From Ruminococcus sp. (lineage in GTDB: Bacteria > Bacillota > Clostridia > Oscillospirales > Ruminococcaceae), in the NCBI RefSeq assembly GCF_019417665.1, contig NZ_DXUU01000011.1:1-61289 (forward strand): a DNA stretch of 61,289 bases, in the 5' to 3' direction. The position numbers and the translations under genes were made by a program. Below, in pieces: positions 17,556 through 26,178 of the stretch. The notes under the pieces are model-generated. The model saw nothing but the letters and a program-made list of their open reading frames with translations, was not told the DNA's origin and made no database searches. Position 1 is the stretch's first letter; every line of letters starts with the position of its first letter.

Positions 17556-18473
17556 GTGAATTATAAAATTGCATCAACGCATTTTCTTGCAAATTTTTTG
17601 AAATTTCTCAAACAGTATCCTTTGATTCTTGCATTTGTCATATCCATTGCTGTGGCAAATGTCTGGAAACTGGTGCAAGGTGCCAACAAAATTGACAATC
17701 CTGCTACAACGCCGACAGTCACTACAACACTGCCCCAAGAAACCGACGATGCTATTTCCCTGGCAACATCAGCTATCACCACAGAACCCATACCTGTTTT
17801 TCAGACAGTGGACGCCTCCTATTTTGACGATGCTCTCTTCATCGGCGATTCCCGGACAGAGGGATTGGCGTTATACGGCGATCTGAGTAATGCAGACTAT
17901 TTCACAAGCGTGGGCATGTCTATTTTCAAAGTTACGGAAAAATCCGCAGGCAACCCAAACTTGGGTGAAAGCTGCACCTTATCTCAAAAGCTGGCACAAA
18001 AGCAGTACGGAAAAGTCTATATCATGCTGGGGCTAAACGAACTGGGAACTGGTACCACCGAAAGCTGGTCACAGACCTATGCTGATGTCATTGCCCAGGT
18101 ACGCCAGGCGCAGCCCAATGCTATCATTTATCTCCAAAGCATCCTGGTAGTCTCAGCATCTCAGAACGATCCAAGCAGTGCCATCAACAATACTGCAGTC
18201 AACACACGAAACGCCGCATTAGAAGCCCTTGCAAATCCACAGAACAATATTTATTATCTCAATGTCAACGAAGCGGTCATGGATGCAAACGGCTGTTTGG
18301 ATGCTTCTTTGACATCAGATGGCATTCACCTGCTGGGAAATTCTCTCTCCCTCTGGGAAGACTATCTGAAACAACATGCGATTAACAGCAACGGAACTGC
18401 TGGGATGAGTACCGTCCCCACCTCACCCACGACTTATACAACAGCAGTTCCCACTGCACCGCTTTCAGAATAA
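17556..18473 (+). CDS. Membrane-anchored SGNH/GDSL acyl-transfer hydrolase
   Basis: This 305-residue protein has an N-terminal membrane anchor (about residues 20-45), a Thr-rich linker to about residue 80, and then an SGNH fold. Block I FIGDSRTEG carries the nucleophile Ser; the GLNELG block provides the Asn; DGIHLLG provides the catalytic Asp/His pair. A second Thr/Pro-rich tail closes the protein. It probably takes the acyl group presented by the MBOAT protein encoded just upstream and places it on an extracellular glycan. It starts with ATG after a GAAAGGAG site and ends before a strong terminator. Confidence 0.85.
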   Translation: MNYKIASTHFLANFLKFLKQYPLILAFVISIAVANVWKLVQGANKIDNPATTPTVTTTLPQETDDAISLATSAITTEPIPVFQTVDASYFDDALFIGDSRTEGLALYGDLSNADYFTSVGMSIFKVTEKSAGNPNLGESCTLSQKLAQKQYGKVYIMLGLNELGTGTTESWSQTYADVIAQVRQAQPNAIIYLQSILVVSASQNDPSSAINNTAVNTRNAALEALANPQNNIYYLNVNEAVMDANGCLDASLTSDGIHLLGNSLSLWEDYLKQHAINSNGTAGMSTVPTSPTTYTTAVPTAPLSE

Positions 18474-18492
18474 ATACCTAGCAATTACTACA

Positions 18493-18535
18493 AAAAAGAC
18501 GTGTGTCCCAACAAACAGGATACACGTCTTTTTAT
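18493..18535 (+). terminator. Bidirectional terminator between SGNH gene and uppP
   Basis: AAGACGTGT (18497-18505) pairs with ACACGTCTT (18522-18530), with T/A runs on both sides. Confidence 0.85.
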
Positions 18536-18552
18536 AACAGTCATTTTCTGTA

Positions 18553-19413
18553 TCAGCCGATCACACCAACAATACCACAGATCAACACCAGAATACCGAT
18601 AACAATCCGATACCATCCAAATACTGTGAAATCGTGCTTCTTAATGTAGGACATCAGGAACCGGATAACAACCACCGACACAAGAAAAGCGGAGATCATA
18701 CCCACCAGCAGAATTGCCGTTTCCATACCAGTTGCAGGCAGTCCACACTTCACCAGTTTCAACAGACTTGCGCCGAACATAACGGGTACCGCCAGGAAGA
18801 AGGTAAATTCCGCTGCTGCGGTTCTGGATACGCCAAGCAGCAATGCACCAACAATTGTAGCACCTGAACGAGATGTCCCCGGAAATATTGCTGCGATCAC
18901 CTGAAATACACCGATCATCAGCACAGTACTGTATTTCAGTGAGGCAATACTATTCATTTTCGGCGTTTTGGTTTTGTTCCATCGTTCGATCCAGATAAAT
19001 GCCACACCGAACAAAATCAGCATGATTGCCACAGTCCATGCATTATACAAATGCTCGTTGCACCAGTCATCTAACAGCAGACCGATCACTGCTGCCGGCA
19101 GGCAGGCTGTGATGACTTTACACCACATTTGCAGCACATCTTTTTTTACACACGCCCCGAAACCGCTCTGTGCCATAGGCTTAGGATTGTTCTGCTTACC
19201 AAAGGGCCACAGGCTCTTCCAGTAGATCACCACGACTGCCATAATGGCACCCAGTTGAATCACCACATCGAACATTTCTTTAAATGTATCGGAAGCATCC
19301 AGGGATAGAAATTCGTCCAGCAGAATCAGATGTCCGGTACTGCTGATTGGCAGCCACTCCGTGATACCTTCTACGATACCAAAAATCAGTGCTTTGATCA
19401 GTTCCCAAATCAT
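18553..19413 (-). CDS. uppP: Undecaprenyl-diphosphatase UppP (BacA)
   Basis: This 286-residue membrane enzyme dephosphorylates undecaprenyl diphosphate to recycle the lipid carrier of peptidoglycan synthesis and confers bacitracin tolerance. Both family motifs are intact: the EGITEWLPISSTGHL motif near residue 15 and PGTSRSGATI near residue 180. It has about 8 membrane spans and normal length. The start ATG at 19413 has AAAGGA upstream. Confidence 0.95.
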   Translation of the reverse strand: MIWELIKALIFGIVEGITEWLPISSTGHLILLDEFLSLDASDTFKEMFDVVIQLGAIMAVVVIYWKSLWPFGKQNNPKPMAQSGFGACVKKDVLQMWCKVITACLPAAVIGLLLDDWCNEHLYNAWTVAIMLILFGVAFIWIERWNKTKTPKMNSIASLKYSTVLMIGVFQVIAAIFPGTSRSGATIVGALLLGVSRTAAAEFTFFLAVPVMFGASLLKLVKCGLPATGMETAILLVGMISAFLVSVVVIRFLMSYIKKHDFTVFGWYRIVIGILVLICGIVGVIG

Positions 19414-19501
19414 AAGTATTGTATCCTTTCATCAATTCAGTCGTCATAAATATATGCCGCTGTTTTTTATTGTAACACAATTTCCCGCATCCGTCAATGA
19501 T

Positions 19502-19549
19502 TTCCGAGGAATTTATCACAGCACATTCCGAGGAATTTATCACAGCACA
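19502..19549. repeat. 24-bp perfect tandem repeat upstream of spoIIID
   Basis: TTCCGAGGAATTTATCACAG plus CACA is repeated twice without a gap, between the uppP and spoIIID starts. A doubled regulator site is possible. Confidence 0.8.
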
Positions 19550-19623
19550 CCCTTTTCTGTCTGTTCTCATTTCCGCCCATTCCGCATATGCTGTATCAAA
19601 TATTACAACTGGAGTGAGGTATC

Positions 19624-19914
19624 ATGAAAGAACAGCCCGAAACACGTGCCGTGATTCTCGGCGAATATATTGTTCGGCAAAAAGCAACCGTCCGTGCCGC
19701 AGCGGAGTGGTTCGGCGTGTCAAAAAGCACTGTGCACAAGGATGTCAGCGAACGGCTAGAGCAGCTTCAGCCGGAATTATATACACAGGTCAAGGAGATC
19801 CTCGAACAGAACAAACAGGAACGACACATCCGAGGCGGGCTTGCTACCAAACGGAAATACGAGCTGCGCCGAAAACAAGAGGAGGAATATCAGGCAAAAA
19901 ACTATGCCAGCTGA
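19624..19914 (+). CDS. spoIIID: Sporulation regulator SpoIIID
   Basis: This 96-residue DNA-binding protein has the SpoIIID hallmark start (ETRAVILGEYIVRQKATVRAAAEWFGVSKSTVHKDVSERL), a helix-turn-helix at about residues 20-45, and a basic C-terminal helix that also contacts DNA. In Bacillus and Clostridium it switches mother-cell gene expression during sporulation. The C-terminus is somewhat longer and more charged than the Bacillus protein. GGAG lies 9 nt before the ATG. Its presence suggests the lineage retains at least part of the sporulation programme; a SpoIIM-like gene occurs at 58453. Confidence 0.9.
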   Translation: MKEQPETRAVILGEYIVRQKATVRAAAEWFGVSKSTVHKDVSERLEQLQPELYTQVKEILEQNKQERHIRGGLATKRKYELRRKQEEEYQAKNYAS

Positions 19915-19922
19915 TCTGAAAA

Positions 19923-19967
19923 GACCCTGTACCCGACTGTTGCCGGATACAGGGCCTTTCTTTTTAT
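19923..19967 (+). terminator. Terminator after spoIIID
   Basis: CCCTGTA (19925-19931) pairs with TACAGGG (19948-19954), then a T-rich run. Confidence 0.8.
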
Positions 19968-19983
19968 TTGTGTGATTCAGAGC

Positions 19984-21816
19984 TTATTGCCCCAACAGAA
20001 AACGCAACATTGCAACAATATCAGATAGATTGTATTCCCCGTCACGATTGAAGTCACGTGTTTCCATTTCCGGGATGCTGTAGCTATCTGCCGGAGCTAA
20101 AATATCCTGCCGTGCCAACGCCAGGTCAAAACCATTAACAATACCGTTCTTATCAAAATCACCTGGAATTGCACTGACAATTTCCGTTATTACAGTGGTG
20201 GTAGTTGTCTCATCATTAGTTACCTTGGTGGTCGTAGTTCCCGATTGAATATCACCATTATTGGTATAGAGGTCTGCCGGCAGTTCATCCAAAGTAATAC
20301 AATATTCACTCTGGTACAATTCCTTCACAGTGTCTGGATTGTTCTTCTGATCCGACAGAATATGATCGCCATACCACGGGCAGAAATACAGCCATGCTGC
20401 CTTTTCGACCTGCATGTTACTCAGGCTCGGAATGGTATCATTTTCCGGCATTGCAACCATCTTTTTACCGTTTACATAGTTGTACAAGGAGTAGAACAAG
20501 GAGCTTTCTGCATCCTCGTTCGGACCGCTGGACAGACCATCATGACGATTGTACTCCGTATTATACTTGTCGTATCCGACAATATCGACATAGTCGTCGC
20601 CCACATACCACTGTGCGGACTCATCCGACCACGCATAGAGGTTTTCTTCCCAGATAATGTTATGCAAACCATAGTCCACTGTCAGCGCATTGTACAGATA
20701 CTTCCAGAGTGCCTTAAATGCTTCTGCGCCATCCTGTGACCACCAGAACCATGCGCCGCTGCCGTCGAGACCACCGTTACCCTCTGCTTCATGGAACGGA
20801 CGGAAAATCAGCGGAACGCCGGCATCCTGGAGACGTGTGAACTGCTCTGCCAGATCTTCAATGGCCATATTCAAATATTCATTTTCCTTTGTGCCCTCAG
20901 TGACAGCATTTACCACACTGAATGTAGAGTTGTTGGCATAAGAACATTCTGTCCAATCCAAAGTATCCCCTGGCGTATAATTGGTGAAATCCTTCGGCAG
21001 ATTGATATGCCAGCACGCTGTGGCAATACCATTACGTTCCTTTACCCATTCAATGCAGCGCTCTGTGGTGTTGTCATCCCAACCGTAAAGGGGATTGTAG
21101 TTCATAAAGTCGAAACCGCGGATCGCCGGAAGCTTTCCTGACAATCCCTCAATATAATCGAACTCCAGCTCATAGTCGCCGTCATTGCCGCCGCCGTAAA
21201 TCTCCTGCTGTCCGGAGATGATATGAGAGCCATAGACAGAAGTCAAATAGTTCATCAGAGACTTTGTCTCTGCCGTTGCGTCCGAATCACATGTGGTAGG
21301 CTCCACAGTCAGATCCGGCATTTCTGCCTCCTGAATGGTGATCGTATCATAACAGCCATAACCATACTGAGGCTTGATCTCAATAGTATTCTTGCCCTCT
21401 TTTAAACGAAACCGGCCTACATTCAGATCCTGGAACGAATCAGAATAGGGGAATTTGATCATATAATCTGTTCCGTTAATAGAGAATGTCTGCATTCTGC
21501 CATCGTTATCCAAAATCTGGGCACAATGTACACTAATCTCATACATACCCTCGTAGGGTGCTTCCACGGTCATGGTCAATGTTTCACCAGTCAGATAGAC
21601 AAAACCCTCACCAGAATAACCCGGCAGCTGTTTCCCATAAATATCCGTCCAGATTTGGGGCGATCCCCCGTCGGTAGTTTTCAGATCCTCACATTCTGAC
21701 TGAAAAATCACCTCAGCAGCACTTGCTGTCATTGCAAGAGGAACAGCCTGTACCATACCTGCGCACAGGGCAGCTGCAACGCTCACGCTCCCCAAACGCT
21801 TCCAAAATTTCTGCAT
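19984..21816 (-). CDS. Secreted GH26 mannanase-type enzyme with dockerin
   Basis: I place the start at 21816 (MQKFWKRLGSVSVAAALCAG, a signal peptide), because a consensus promoter at 21919-21947 lies inside the longer open frame. The 610-residue protein has a CBM35-like domain (about 34-165), then a GH26 domain (about 180-530) with the acid/base Glu in FRPFHEAEGNG (E343) and the nucleophile in AMPENDTIPS (E458). A Thr-rich linker and a C-terminal dockerin (about 551-607, repeats DFDKNGIVNGFDLA and DFNRDGEYNLSDIV) follow. GH26 enzymes are mostly beta-1,4-mannanases; other activities occur. It is secreted and probably docks on the cellulosome. Confidence 0.92.
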   Translation of the reverse strand: MQKFWKRLGSVSVAAALCAGMVQAVPLAMTASAAEVIFQSECEDLKTTDGGSPQIWTDIYGKQLPGYSGEGFVYLTGETLTMTVEAPYEGMYEISVHCAQILDNDGRMQTFSINGTDYMIKFPYSDSFQDLNVGRFRLKEGKNTIEIKPQYGYGCYDTITIQEAEMPDLTVEPTTCDSDATAETKSLMNYLTSVYGSHIISGQQEIYGGGNDGDYELEFDYIEGLSGKLPAIRGFDFMNYNPLYGWDDNTTERCIEWVKERNGIATACWHINLPKDFTNYTPGDTLDWTECSYANNSTFSVVNAVTEGTKENEYLNMAIEDLAEQFTRLQDAGVPLIFRPFHEAEGNGGLDGSGAWFWWSQDGAEAFKALWKYLYNALTVDYGLHNIIWEENLYAWSDESAQWYVGDDYVDIVGYDKYNTEYNRHDGLSSGPNEDAESSLFYSLYNYVNGKKMVAMPENDTIPSLSNMQVEKAAWLYFCPWYGDHILSDQKNNPDTVKELYQSEYCITLDELPADLYTNNGDIQSGTTTTKVTNDETTTTTVITEIVSAIPGDFDKNGIVNGFDLALARQDILAPADSYSIPEMETRDFNRDGEYNLSDIVAMLRFLLGQ

Positions 21817-21900
21817 GACTGATTCATCCTTTCCACACATTACATACCGTCCCATTTTTTCTATATCTAGAAACATTGCCGGGGCAGGCACACAACATCT

Positions 21901-21915
21901 TGTATGATTGATACA
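21901..21915. promoter_or_regulatory. Candidate operator TGTA-N7-TACA at GH26 start site
   Basis: TGTATGATTGATACA overlaps the expected transcription start of the GH26 gene, 3 nt after its -10 box. It has the same form as the site in the GH9 leader. Confidence 0.5.
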
Positions 21916-21918
21916 TCT

Positions 21919-21947
21919 ATTATACACCCTCCCTAAAAATTTGTCAA
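21919..21947 (-). promoter_or_regulatory. Promoter of the GH26 gene
   Basis: Consensus TTGACA (21942-21947), a 17-nt spacer and TATAAT (21919-21924). It fixes the coding start downstream of 21912. Confidence 0.85.
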
Positions 21948-22011
21948 TAGTTCCAAAGAAATTTGACAAAGCTTACGCATAGAGTTTTTCATAAGGCAAT
22001 ACTGCATAGAA

Positions 22012-22040
22012 TTGACAAACTTTTTTCTTCATGTTATAAT
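22012..22040 (+). promoter_or_regulatory. Promoter of hydG-phzF-hydF
   Basis: Consensus TTGACA (22012-22017), a 17-nt spacer and TATAAT (22035-22040). Confidence 0.85.
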
Positions 22041-22087
22041 GTAATGAGAATAGTTCTTATTTATTTTTTAAAACGAGGCGATCCATT

Positions 22088-23506
22088 GTGTATAATCCAA
22101 ACTCTCTCCGTGCAGAGGAATTTATTGACCATGCCGAAGTCATGGACTCCCTGGCATATGCTGCACAGCATAAAAATGACAAGACGCTGCTGGCTGAGAT
22201 CCTGGCAAAGGCAGAACTGCGAAAGGGACTGAATCACCGAGAAGCGGCTGTGCTTCTGCTTTGTGAGGACGCCGCAGTTACTGAACAGATCAACCGCCTG
22301 GCAAAACAGATCAAGCTGGACTTTTACGGCAGCCGTATTGTGATATTTGCCCCCCTGTATCTTTCCAATTACTGTGTGAACGGATGCGTCTACTGCCCGT
22401 ACCATGCCAAAAATAAGCACATAGTACGAAAAAAGCTGACCCAGCAGGATATTGTCCGAGAAGTCACTGCATTACAGGACATGGGACACAAGCGGCTTGC
22501 CATTGAAGCCGGCGAAGATCCGGTGCACAATCCCATTTCCTATATTCTGGAGTGTATTGACACTATCTATCATATTCACCACAAAAACGGTGCCATCCGC
22601 CGAGTCAATGTAAACATTGCCGCAACGACCGAAGAAGAATACCACATGCTTAAAGAAGCCGGCATCGGCACTTATATTTTATTCCAGGAAACGTATCACA
22701 AAGAAAGCTATGAAAAACTCCACCCCACCGGGCCGAAGCATGATTATGCCTATCACACCGAAGCTATGGACCGTGCCATGGCGGGTGGTATTGATGATGT
22801 AGGGCTGGGCGTACTGTTCGGTTTGGAGAATTATCCCTATGAGCTGGTAGCCCTTCTCATGCACGCAGAGCATCTGGAAGCTGTGCACGGCGTAGGTCCC
22901 CACACTATCAGCGTTCCCAGGATCAAACGTGCAGAGGATATCGACCCGGACGATTTTGACAACGGCATTGACGATGATATTTTTGCTAAAATCTGCGCCC
23001 TGATCCGCATTTCCGTTCCATACACCGGCATGATCATTTCTACACGGGAGAGCCAGGCTGTCCGGGAACGTGTCTTGCCCCTGGGCATTTCCCAGATCAG
23101 CGGCGGTTCACGCACAAGTGTTGGCGGCTATGATATTCCAGAACCGAAAGAAGAAAATTCTGCTCAATTCGACGTCAGCGACCAGCGTTCTCTGGACGAA
23201 GTAGTATACTGGCTTATGAAACTGGGATATATCCCCAGCTTCTGCACTGCCTGTTACCGTGCCGGACGTACTGGTGACCGGTTTATGTCCCTGTGCAAAA
23301 GCGGACAGATTCAGAACTGCTGCCATCCCAATGCCCTGATCACTTTACAAGAGTATCTGGAGGACTATGCCTCATCAGAAACAAAACAGCTGGGACAGGC
23401 ATTGATAGGGCAGCAGTTGAGAGATATTCCAAATGAAAAGACTCGTGCGAAAACGGAACAGTTCCTGCGTGAAATTGCAGCAGGAGCAAGAGATTTCCGG
23501 TTCTGA
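22088..23506 (+). CDS. hydG: [FeFe]-hydrogenase maturase HydG (tyrosine lyase)
   Basis: This radical SAM enzyme splits tyrosine and delivers the Fe(CO)2CN unit used to build the H-cluster of [FeFe]-hydrogenase. The SAM-cluster cysteines are C96, C100 and C103 in CVNGCVYC. The C-terminal second-cluster cysteines are seen in FCTACYRAGRTGDRFM. At 472 residues it has normal length. The start is GTG at 22088, with GAGG 9 nt upstream. It is followed by phzF and hydF in one operon. HydE and the hydrogenase itself are not in the window. Confidence 0.95.
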   Translation: MYNPNSLRAEEFIDHAEVMDSLAYAAQHKNDKTLLAEILAKAELRKGLNHREAAVLLLCEDAAVTEQINRLAKQIKLDFYGSRIVIFAPLYLSNYCVNGCVYCPYHAKNKHIVRKKLTQQDIVREVTALQDMGHKRLAIEAGEDPVHNPISYILECIDTIYHIHHKNGAIRRVNVNIAATTEEEYHMLKEAGIGTYILFQETYHKESYEKLHPTGPKHDYAYHTEAMDRAMAGGIDDVGLGVLFGLENYPYELVALLMHAEHLEAVHGVGPHTISVPRIKRAEDIDPDDFDNGIDDDIFAKICALIRISVPYTGMIISTRESQAVRERVLPLGISQISGGSRTSVGGYDIPEPKEENSAQFDVSDQRSLDEVVYWLMKLGYIPSFCTACYRAGRTGDRFMSLCKSGQIQNCCHPNALITLQEYLEDYASSETKQLGQALIGQQLRDIPNEKTRAKTEQFLREIAAGARDFRF

Positions 23507-23524
23507 ACACCGGGAGGTTATGCC

Positions 23525-24310
23525 ATGAATTACTATGTTGTGGATGCTTTTGCAGACAAGCTCTTCCGGGGAAACCCAGCTGGTGTCTGCATTCTAGAAC
23601 ATGAGATCCCTGATACACTGATGCAGAAGATTGCTGCGGAAAACAATCTTTCCGAGACTGCTTTTTTATACAAAAATCAGCAGCAGTACAATCTCCGCTG
23701 GTTCACGCCCACATTTGAAATCGACCTGTGCGGTCACGCCACATTGGCGACAGCATTCGTCCTCTGTACCTGTCTGGAACCCCATTTGCAGGAAGTCTCC
23801 TTCCACACAGTCAGCGGCATTCTGCATGTTATCCGACATGGCAACCGCTTTGAAATGTCCTTTCCTCTGCGTACCCCTGAAAAAATCCCTGTCACACAGG
23901 AAATGATCGCTGCACTTGGAACAGAACCGTTGGAAGTATACGCCGCACGTGATCTGTATGTTCTCTTGGAAAACAAACAGGCAGTGAAAGACTTCCTGCC
24001 AGATTATCAGCGTTTGAGCAAACTCAGTGACTGGATGGGGATCGCCGTAACAGCAAAGGGAACAGATGCTGATTTTGTGTCCCGGTTCTTCTGCCCGGAG
24101 TTGAAACTAGAAGACCCTGTCACTGGTTCCTCCCACAGCAGTTTAATCCCTCTCTGGCATGAAAAACTAGGCAAAACCGATTTTCTGGCAAAACAACTAT
24201 CGGAACGAGGCGGCGTGTTATACTGTTCCATGGGGAAAGAGGACGTAAAAATATCTGGTGAAGCGAAACTGTATCTGCACGGGGAAATATTCGTACCGGA
24301 GGAAGCATGA
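23525..24310 (+). CDS. PhzF-family isomerase/epimerase
   Basis: This 261-residue protein has the diaminopimelate-epimerase-like fold of the PhzF family. It begins YYVVDAFADKLFRGNPAGVC, carries the conserved Glu in NNLSETAF (about residue 44), CGHATLATAF, and the second half motif EDPVTGSSHSSL. Related enzymes isomerise small metabolites; no physiological substrate is known for most members. It lies 18 nt after hydG and overlaps hydF by 4 nt, so it is co-transcribed and translationally coupled to the hydrogenase maturases. A role in H-cluster chemistry is not established. Confidence 0.9.
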   Translation: MNYYVVDAFADKLFRGNPAGVCILEHEIPDTLMQKIAAENNLSETAFLYKNQQQYNLRWFTPTFEIDLCGHATLATAFVLCTCLEPHLQEVSFHTVSGILHVIRHGNRFEMSFPLRTPEKIPVTQEMIAALGTEPLEVYAARDLYVLLENKQAVKDFLPDYQRLSKLSDWMGIAVTAKGTDADFVSRFFCPELKLEDPVTGSSHSSLIPLWHEKLGKTDFLAKQLSERGGVLYCSMGKEDVKISGEAKLYLHGEIFVPEEA

Positions 24311-25515
24311 CCATGGAACAAGATCTCAACCAAACTCCACGGGGAAACCGCATACACATCGGCTTTTTCGGGCGACGCAATGCCGGAAAATCTAGTTTGG
24401 TGAACGCTGTCACCGGACAACATATTGCCATTGTTTCCGATATCCGTGGAACCACAACCGACCCAGTGGAAAAGGCAATGGAACTACTGCCCATCGGCCC
24501 TGTTGTGGTGATTGACACGCCCGGACTAGATGATGTGGGAGAACTGGGCGAAATGCGTATCGCACGAACCCAGCGCACGCTGGAGCACACCGATCTGGCA
24601 GTGCTTGTGGTGGATGGTACTGTAGGCATGATGCCGGAGGACAATGCACTTCTGGAACAACTGAAAAACCGACATATTCCCTATCTTATTGCATGGAACA
24701 AATCGGACACAGCGATACTGCCAAAAATCCTGCCGCCCGATACAGTTCCGGTCAGCGCAATCACAGGCAAAGGAATTACAACCTTGAAAGAACAGCTTGC
24801 CGCACGTTATCAAAGACAAATTACTGATCAGAAAGTGCGTTCTATCTTCGGCAATTGGCTCAGCCCGGAAGATATCGTGGTGCTTGTCACTCCCATCGAC
24901 GAATCTGCACCAAAAGGGCGCATGATCCTGCCCCAGGTACAGGCAATCCGGGAGATATTGGACAAGACGGCAATCTGCCTTGTCGCTCAGCCGGAACAGC
25001 TTGCCTTTTCCCTGAAAATGCTCCGGCAACCTCCGAAACTGGTGGTCACAGACAGCCAGGCATTTGGTCAGGTCAAGGAAATCGTCCCGGATGCGATACC
25101 GCTTACATCCTTTTCCATTTTATTTGCCCATTACAAAGGTGTACTGAAACCGGCTGTGCAGGCGGTGAAAACATTGGAAACACTCCCGGAAAACAGCCGC
25201 ATCCTGATTTCCGAAGGCTGTACGCATCACCGGCAATGCAATGACATCGGTACAGTGAAGCTGCCAAAGTGGATTCAAGCGCATACAGGAAAGACATTTC
25301 AGTTTGACTTCACTTCGGGAAATACCTTTCCGGAGGATCTGTCTCCCTATCAGCTGGTGGTGCACTGCGGCGGCTGTATGCTGAATCAGCGGGAAATGGA
25401 ATCCCGTGCCGCACGAGCTGCTGCCCAGGGCGTGCCCTATACCAATTACGGAACATTGATTGCCTATCTCAATGGCATTCTGGAACGGAGTCTGACAGTT
25501 CTGGAACAATTATAA
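24307..25515 (+). CDS. hydF: [FeFe]-hydrogenase maturation GTPase HydF
   Basis: HydF is the GTPase scaffold that carries the assembled 2Fe subcluster to apo-hydrogenase. The P-loop GRRNAGKSS (about residues 22-30) and the G3 motif DTPGLDD are present, then a dimerisation domain. The C-terminal cluster-binding pattern is present as CTHHRQCND and HCGGCMLNQREM (CxH...HCxxC). At 402 residues it has full length. ATGA overlap joins it to phzF, and a terminator follows. Confidence 0.95.
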   Translation: MTMEQDLNQTPRGNRIHIGFFGRRNAGKSSLVNAVTGQHIAIVSDIRGTTTDPVEKAMELLPIGPVVVIDTPGLDDVGELGEMRIARTQRTLEHTDLAVLVVDGTVGMMPEDNALLEQLKNRHIPYLIAWNKSDTAILPKILPPDTVPVSAITGKGITTLKEQLAARYQRQITDQKVRSIFGNWLSPEDIVVLVTPIDESAPKGRMILPQVQAIREILDKTAICLVAQPEQLAFSLKMLRQPPKLVVTDSQAFGQVKEIVPDAIPLTSFSILFAHYKGVLKPAVQAVKTLETLPENSRILISEGCTHHRQCNDIGTVKLPKWIQAHTGKTFQFDFTSGNTFPEDLSPYQLVVHCGGCMLNQREMESRAARAAAQGVPYTNYGTLIAYLNGILERSLTVLEQL

Positions 25516-25529
25516 GCCCAAACATAAAA

Positions 25530-25567
25530 GAAAACCTTTCTGCCCATCAAAAGCAGAAAGGTTTTTT
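25530..25567 (+). terminator. Terminator after hydF (copy 1 of a duplicated hairpin)
   Basis: AACCTTTCTG pairs with CAGAAAGGTT, followed by T6. Almost the same sequence occurs at 26121-26161, on the other side of the XRE cassette. Confidence 0.9.
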
Positions 25568-25572
25568 GTCAT

Positions 25573-25806
25573 TTATATAGAATGTTTCTTTTTCGGATAA
25601 GGCTCTCTGATATCTGTCCGTCCCATTAGATAATCCACGCTTGTTTGAAAGATATCCGCGATCTTTCCCAATATTTCCGGCGAAATCATGCGAGAACCCA
25701 CTTCATAGCTGGAATACGTCCGGCGGTTGATAAACAAAAGATCCGCCATATGTTGCTGCGTGAAATCTGCATCTTCCCGTAAATTCCGAATACGTTCATA
25801 TGCCAT
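25573..25806 (-). CDS. XRE-family transcriptional regulator (small)
   Basis: This 77-residue protein is essentially one Cro/C1-type helix-turn-helix (about residues 5-60): RIRNLREDADFTQQHMADLLFINRRTYSSYEVG, then ISPEILGKIADIFQTSVDYLMGRT. It is divergent from a 62-residue small protein with which it shares a 110-nt promoter region, so it probably represses its own and that gene's transcription. It is a close paralogue of the regulator at 53804-54019. Start ATG at 25806 with GGAGG upstream. Confidence 0.85.
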   Translation of the reverse strand: MAYERIRNLREDADFTQQHMADLLFINRRTYSSYEVGSRMISPEILGKIADIFQTSVDYLMGRTDIREPYPKKKHSI

Positions 25807-25862
25807 AGAGTAAACCTCCTATTGATTTCCTCTATTATTTTATCATGCTGTCATTTATACTA

Positions 25863-25891
25863 TTGACATTTGGCACAATTTGTGGCATAAT
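25863..25891 (+). promoter_or_regulatory. Promoter of the 62-residue small protein
   Basis: TTGACA (25863-25868), a 17-nt spacer and CATAAT (25886-25891). The spacer and flank carry TGGCA twice. Confidence 0.7.
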
Positions 25892-25917
25892 AAAGAAAAA
25901 GAAAGTGAGGTGCTTCT

Positions 25918-26106
25918 ATGGATAACTACAAGAAAACCTATTTTATGCTTTTTTCTTCGATTTGCGATACAGTTGAAGCTTTAGAACATCTCTTCGAAAA
26001 TACACAAATCGAAGATAATATCAAATTGCAATTACAAAATCAAATTGACAATTTGAAATTTGCTCAACAACGTACAGAAGAAATGTTGATTTCCGAAGCA
26101 AAATAA
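25918..26106 (+). CDS. Small helical protein of unknown function
   Basis: This 62-residue protein is acidic to neutral, predicted all-helical, with an amphipathic pattern over residues 15-60 (LEHLFENTQIEDNIKLQLQNQIDNLKFAQQ). It has no signal peptide, membrane span or known motif. A good promoter and a GTGAGG site 8 nt before the ATG support expression. It pairs divergently with an XRE regulator and is closed by a terminator nearly identical to the one on the other side of the cassette. It might be the effector partner of the regulator; I do not recognise the family. Confidence 0.65.
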   Translation: MDNYKKTYFMLFSSICDTVEALEHLFENTQIEDNIKLQLQNQIDNLKFAQQRTEEMLISEAK

Positions 26107-26120
26107 AAACAGTATTAAAC

Positions 26121-26161
26121 AAAAAACCTTTCTGCCCATCAAAAAGCAGAAAGGTTTTTCT
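26121..26161. terminator. Bidirectional terminator (copy 2 of a duplicated hairpin)
   Basis: AACCTTTCTG pairs with CAGAAAGGTT with A/T runs on both sides. It serves the small protein gene and the converging P-type ATPase gene. Confidence 0.9.
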
Positions 26162-26178
26162 CATATTCGAACAATAAT

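Noticed and set aside
19984..21969. Longer start (21969) for the GH26 protein
   Set aside because: A consensus promoter at 21919-21947 lies within the extended frame, and the extension hides the signal peptide.
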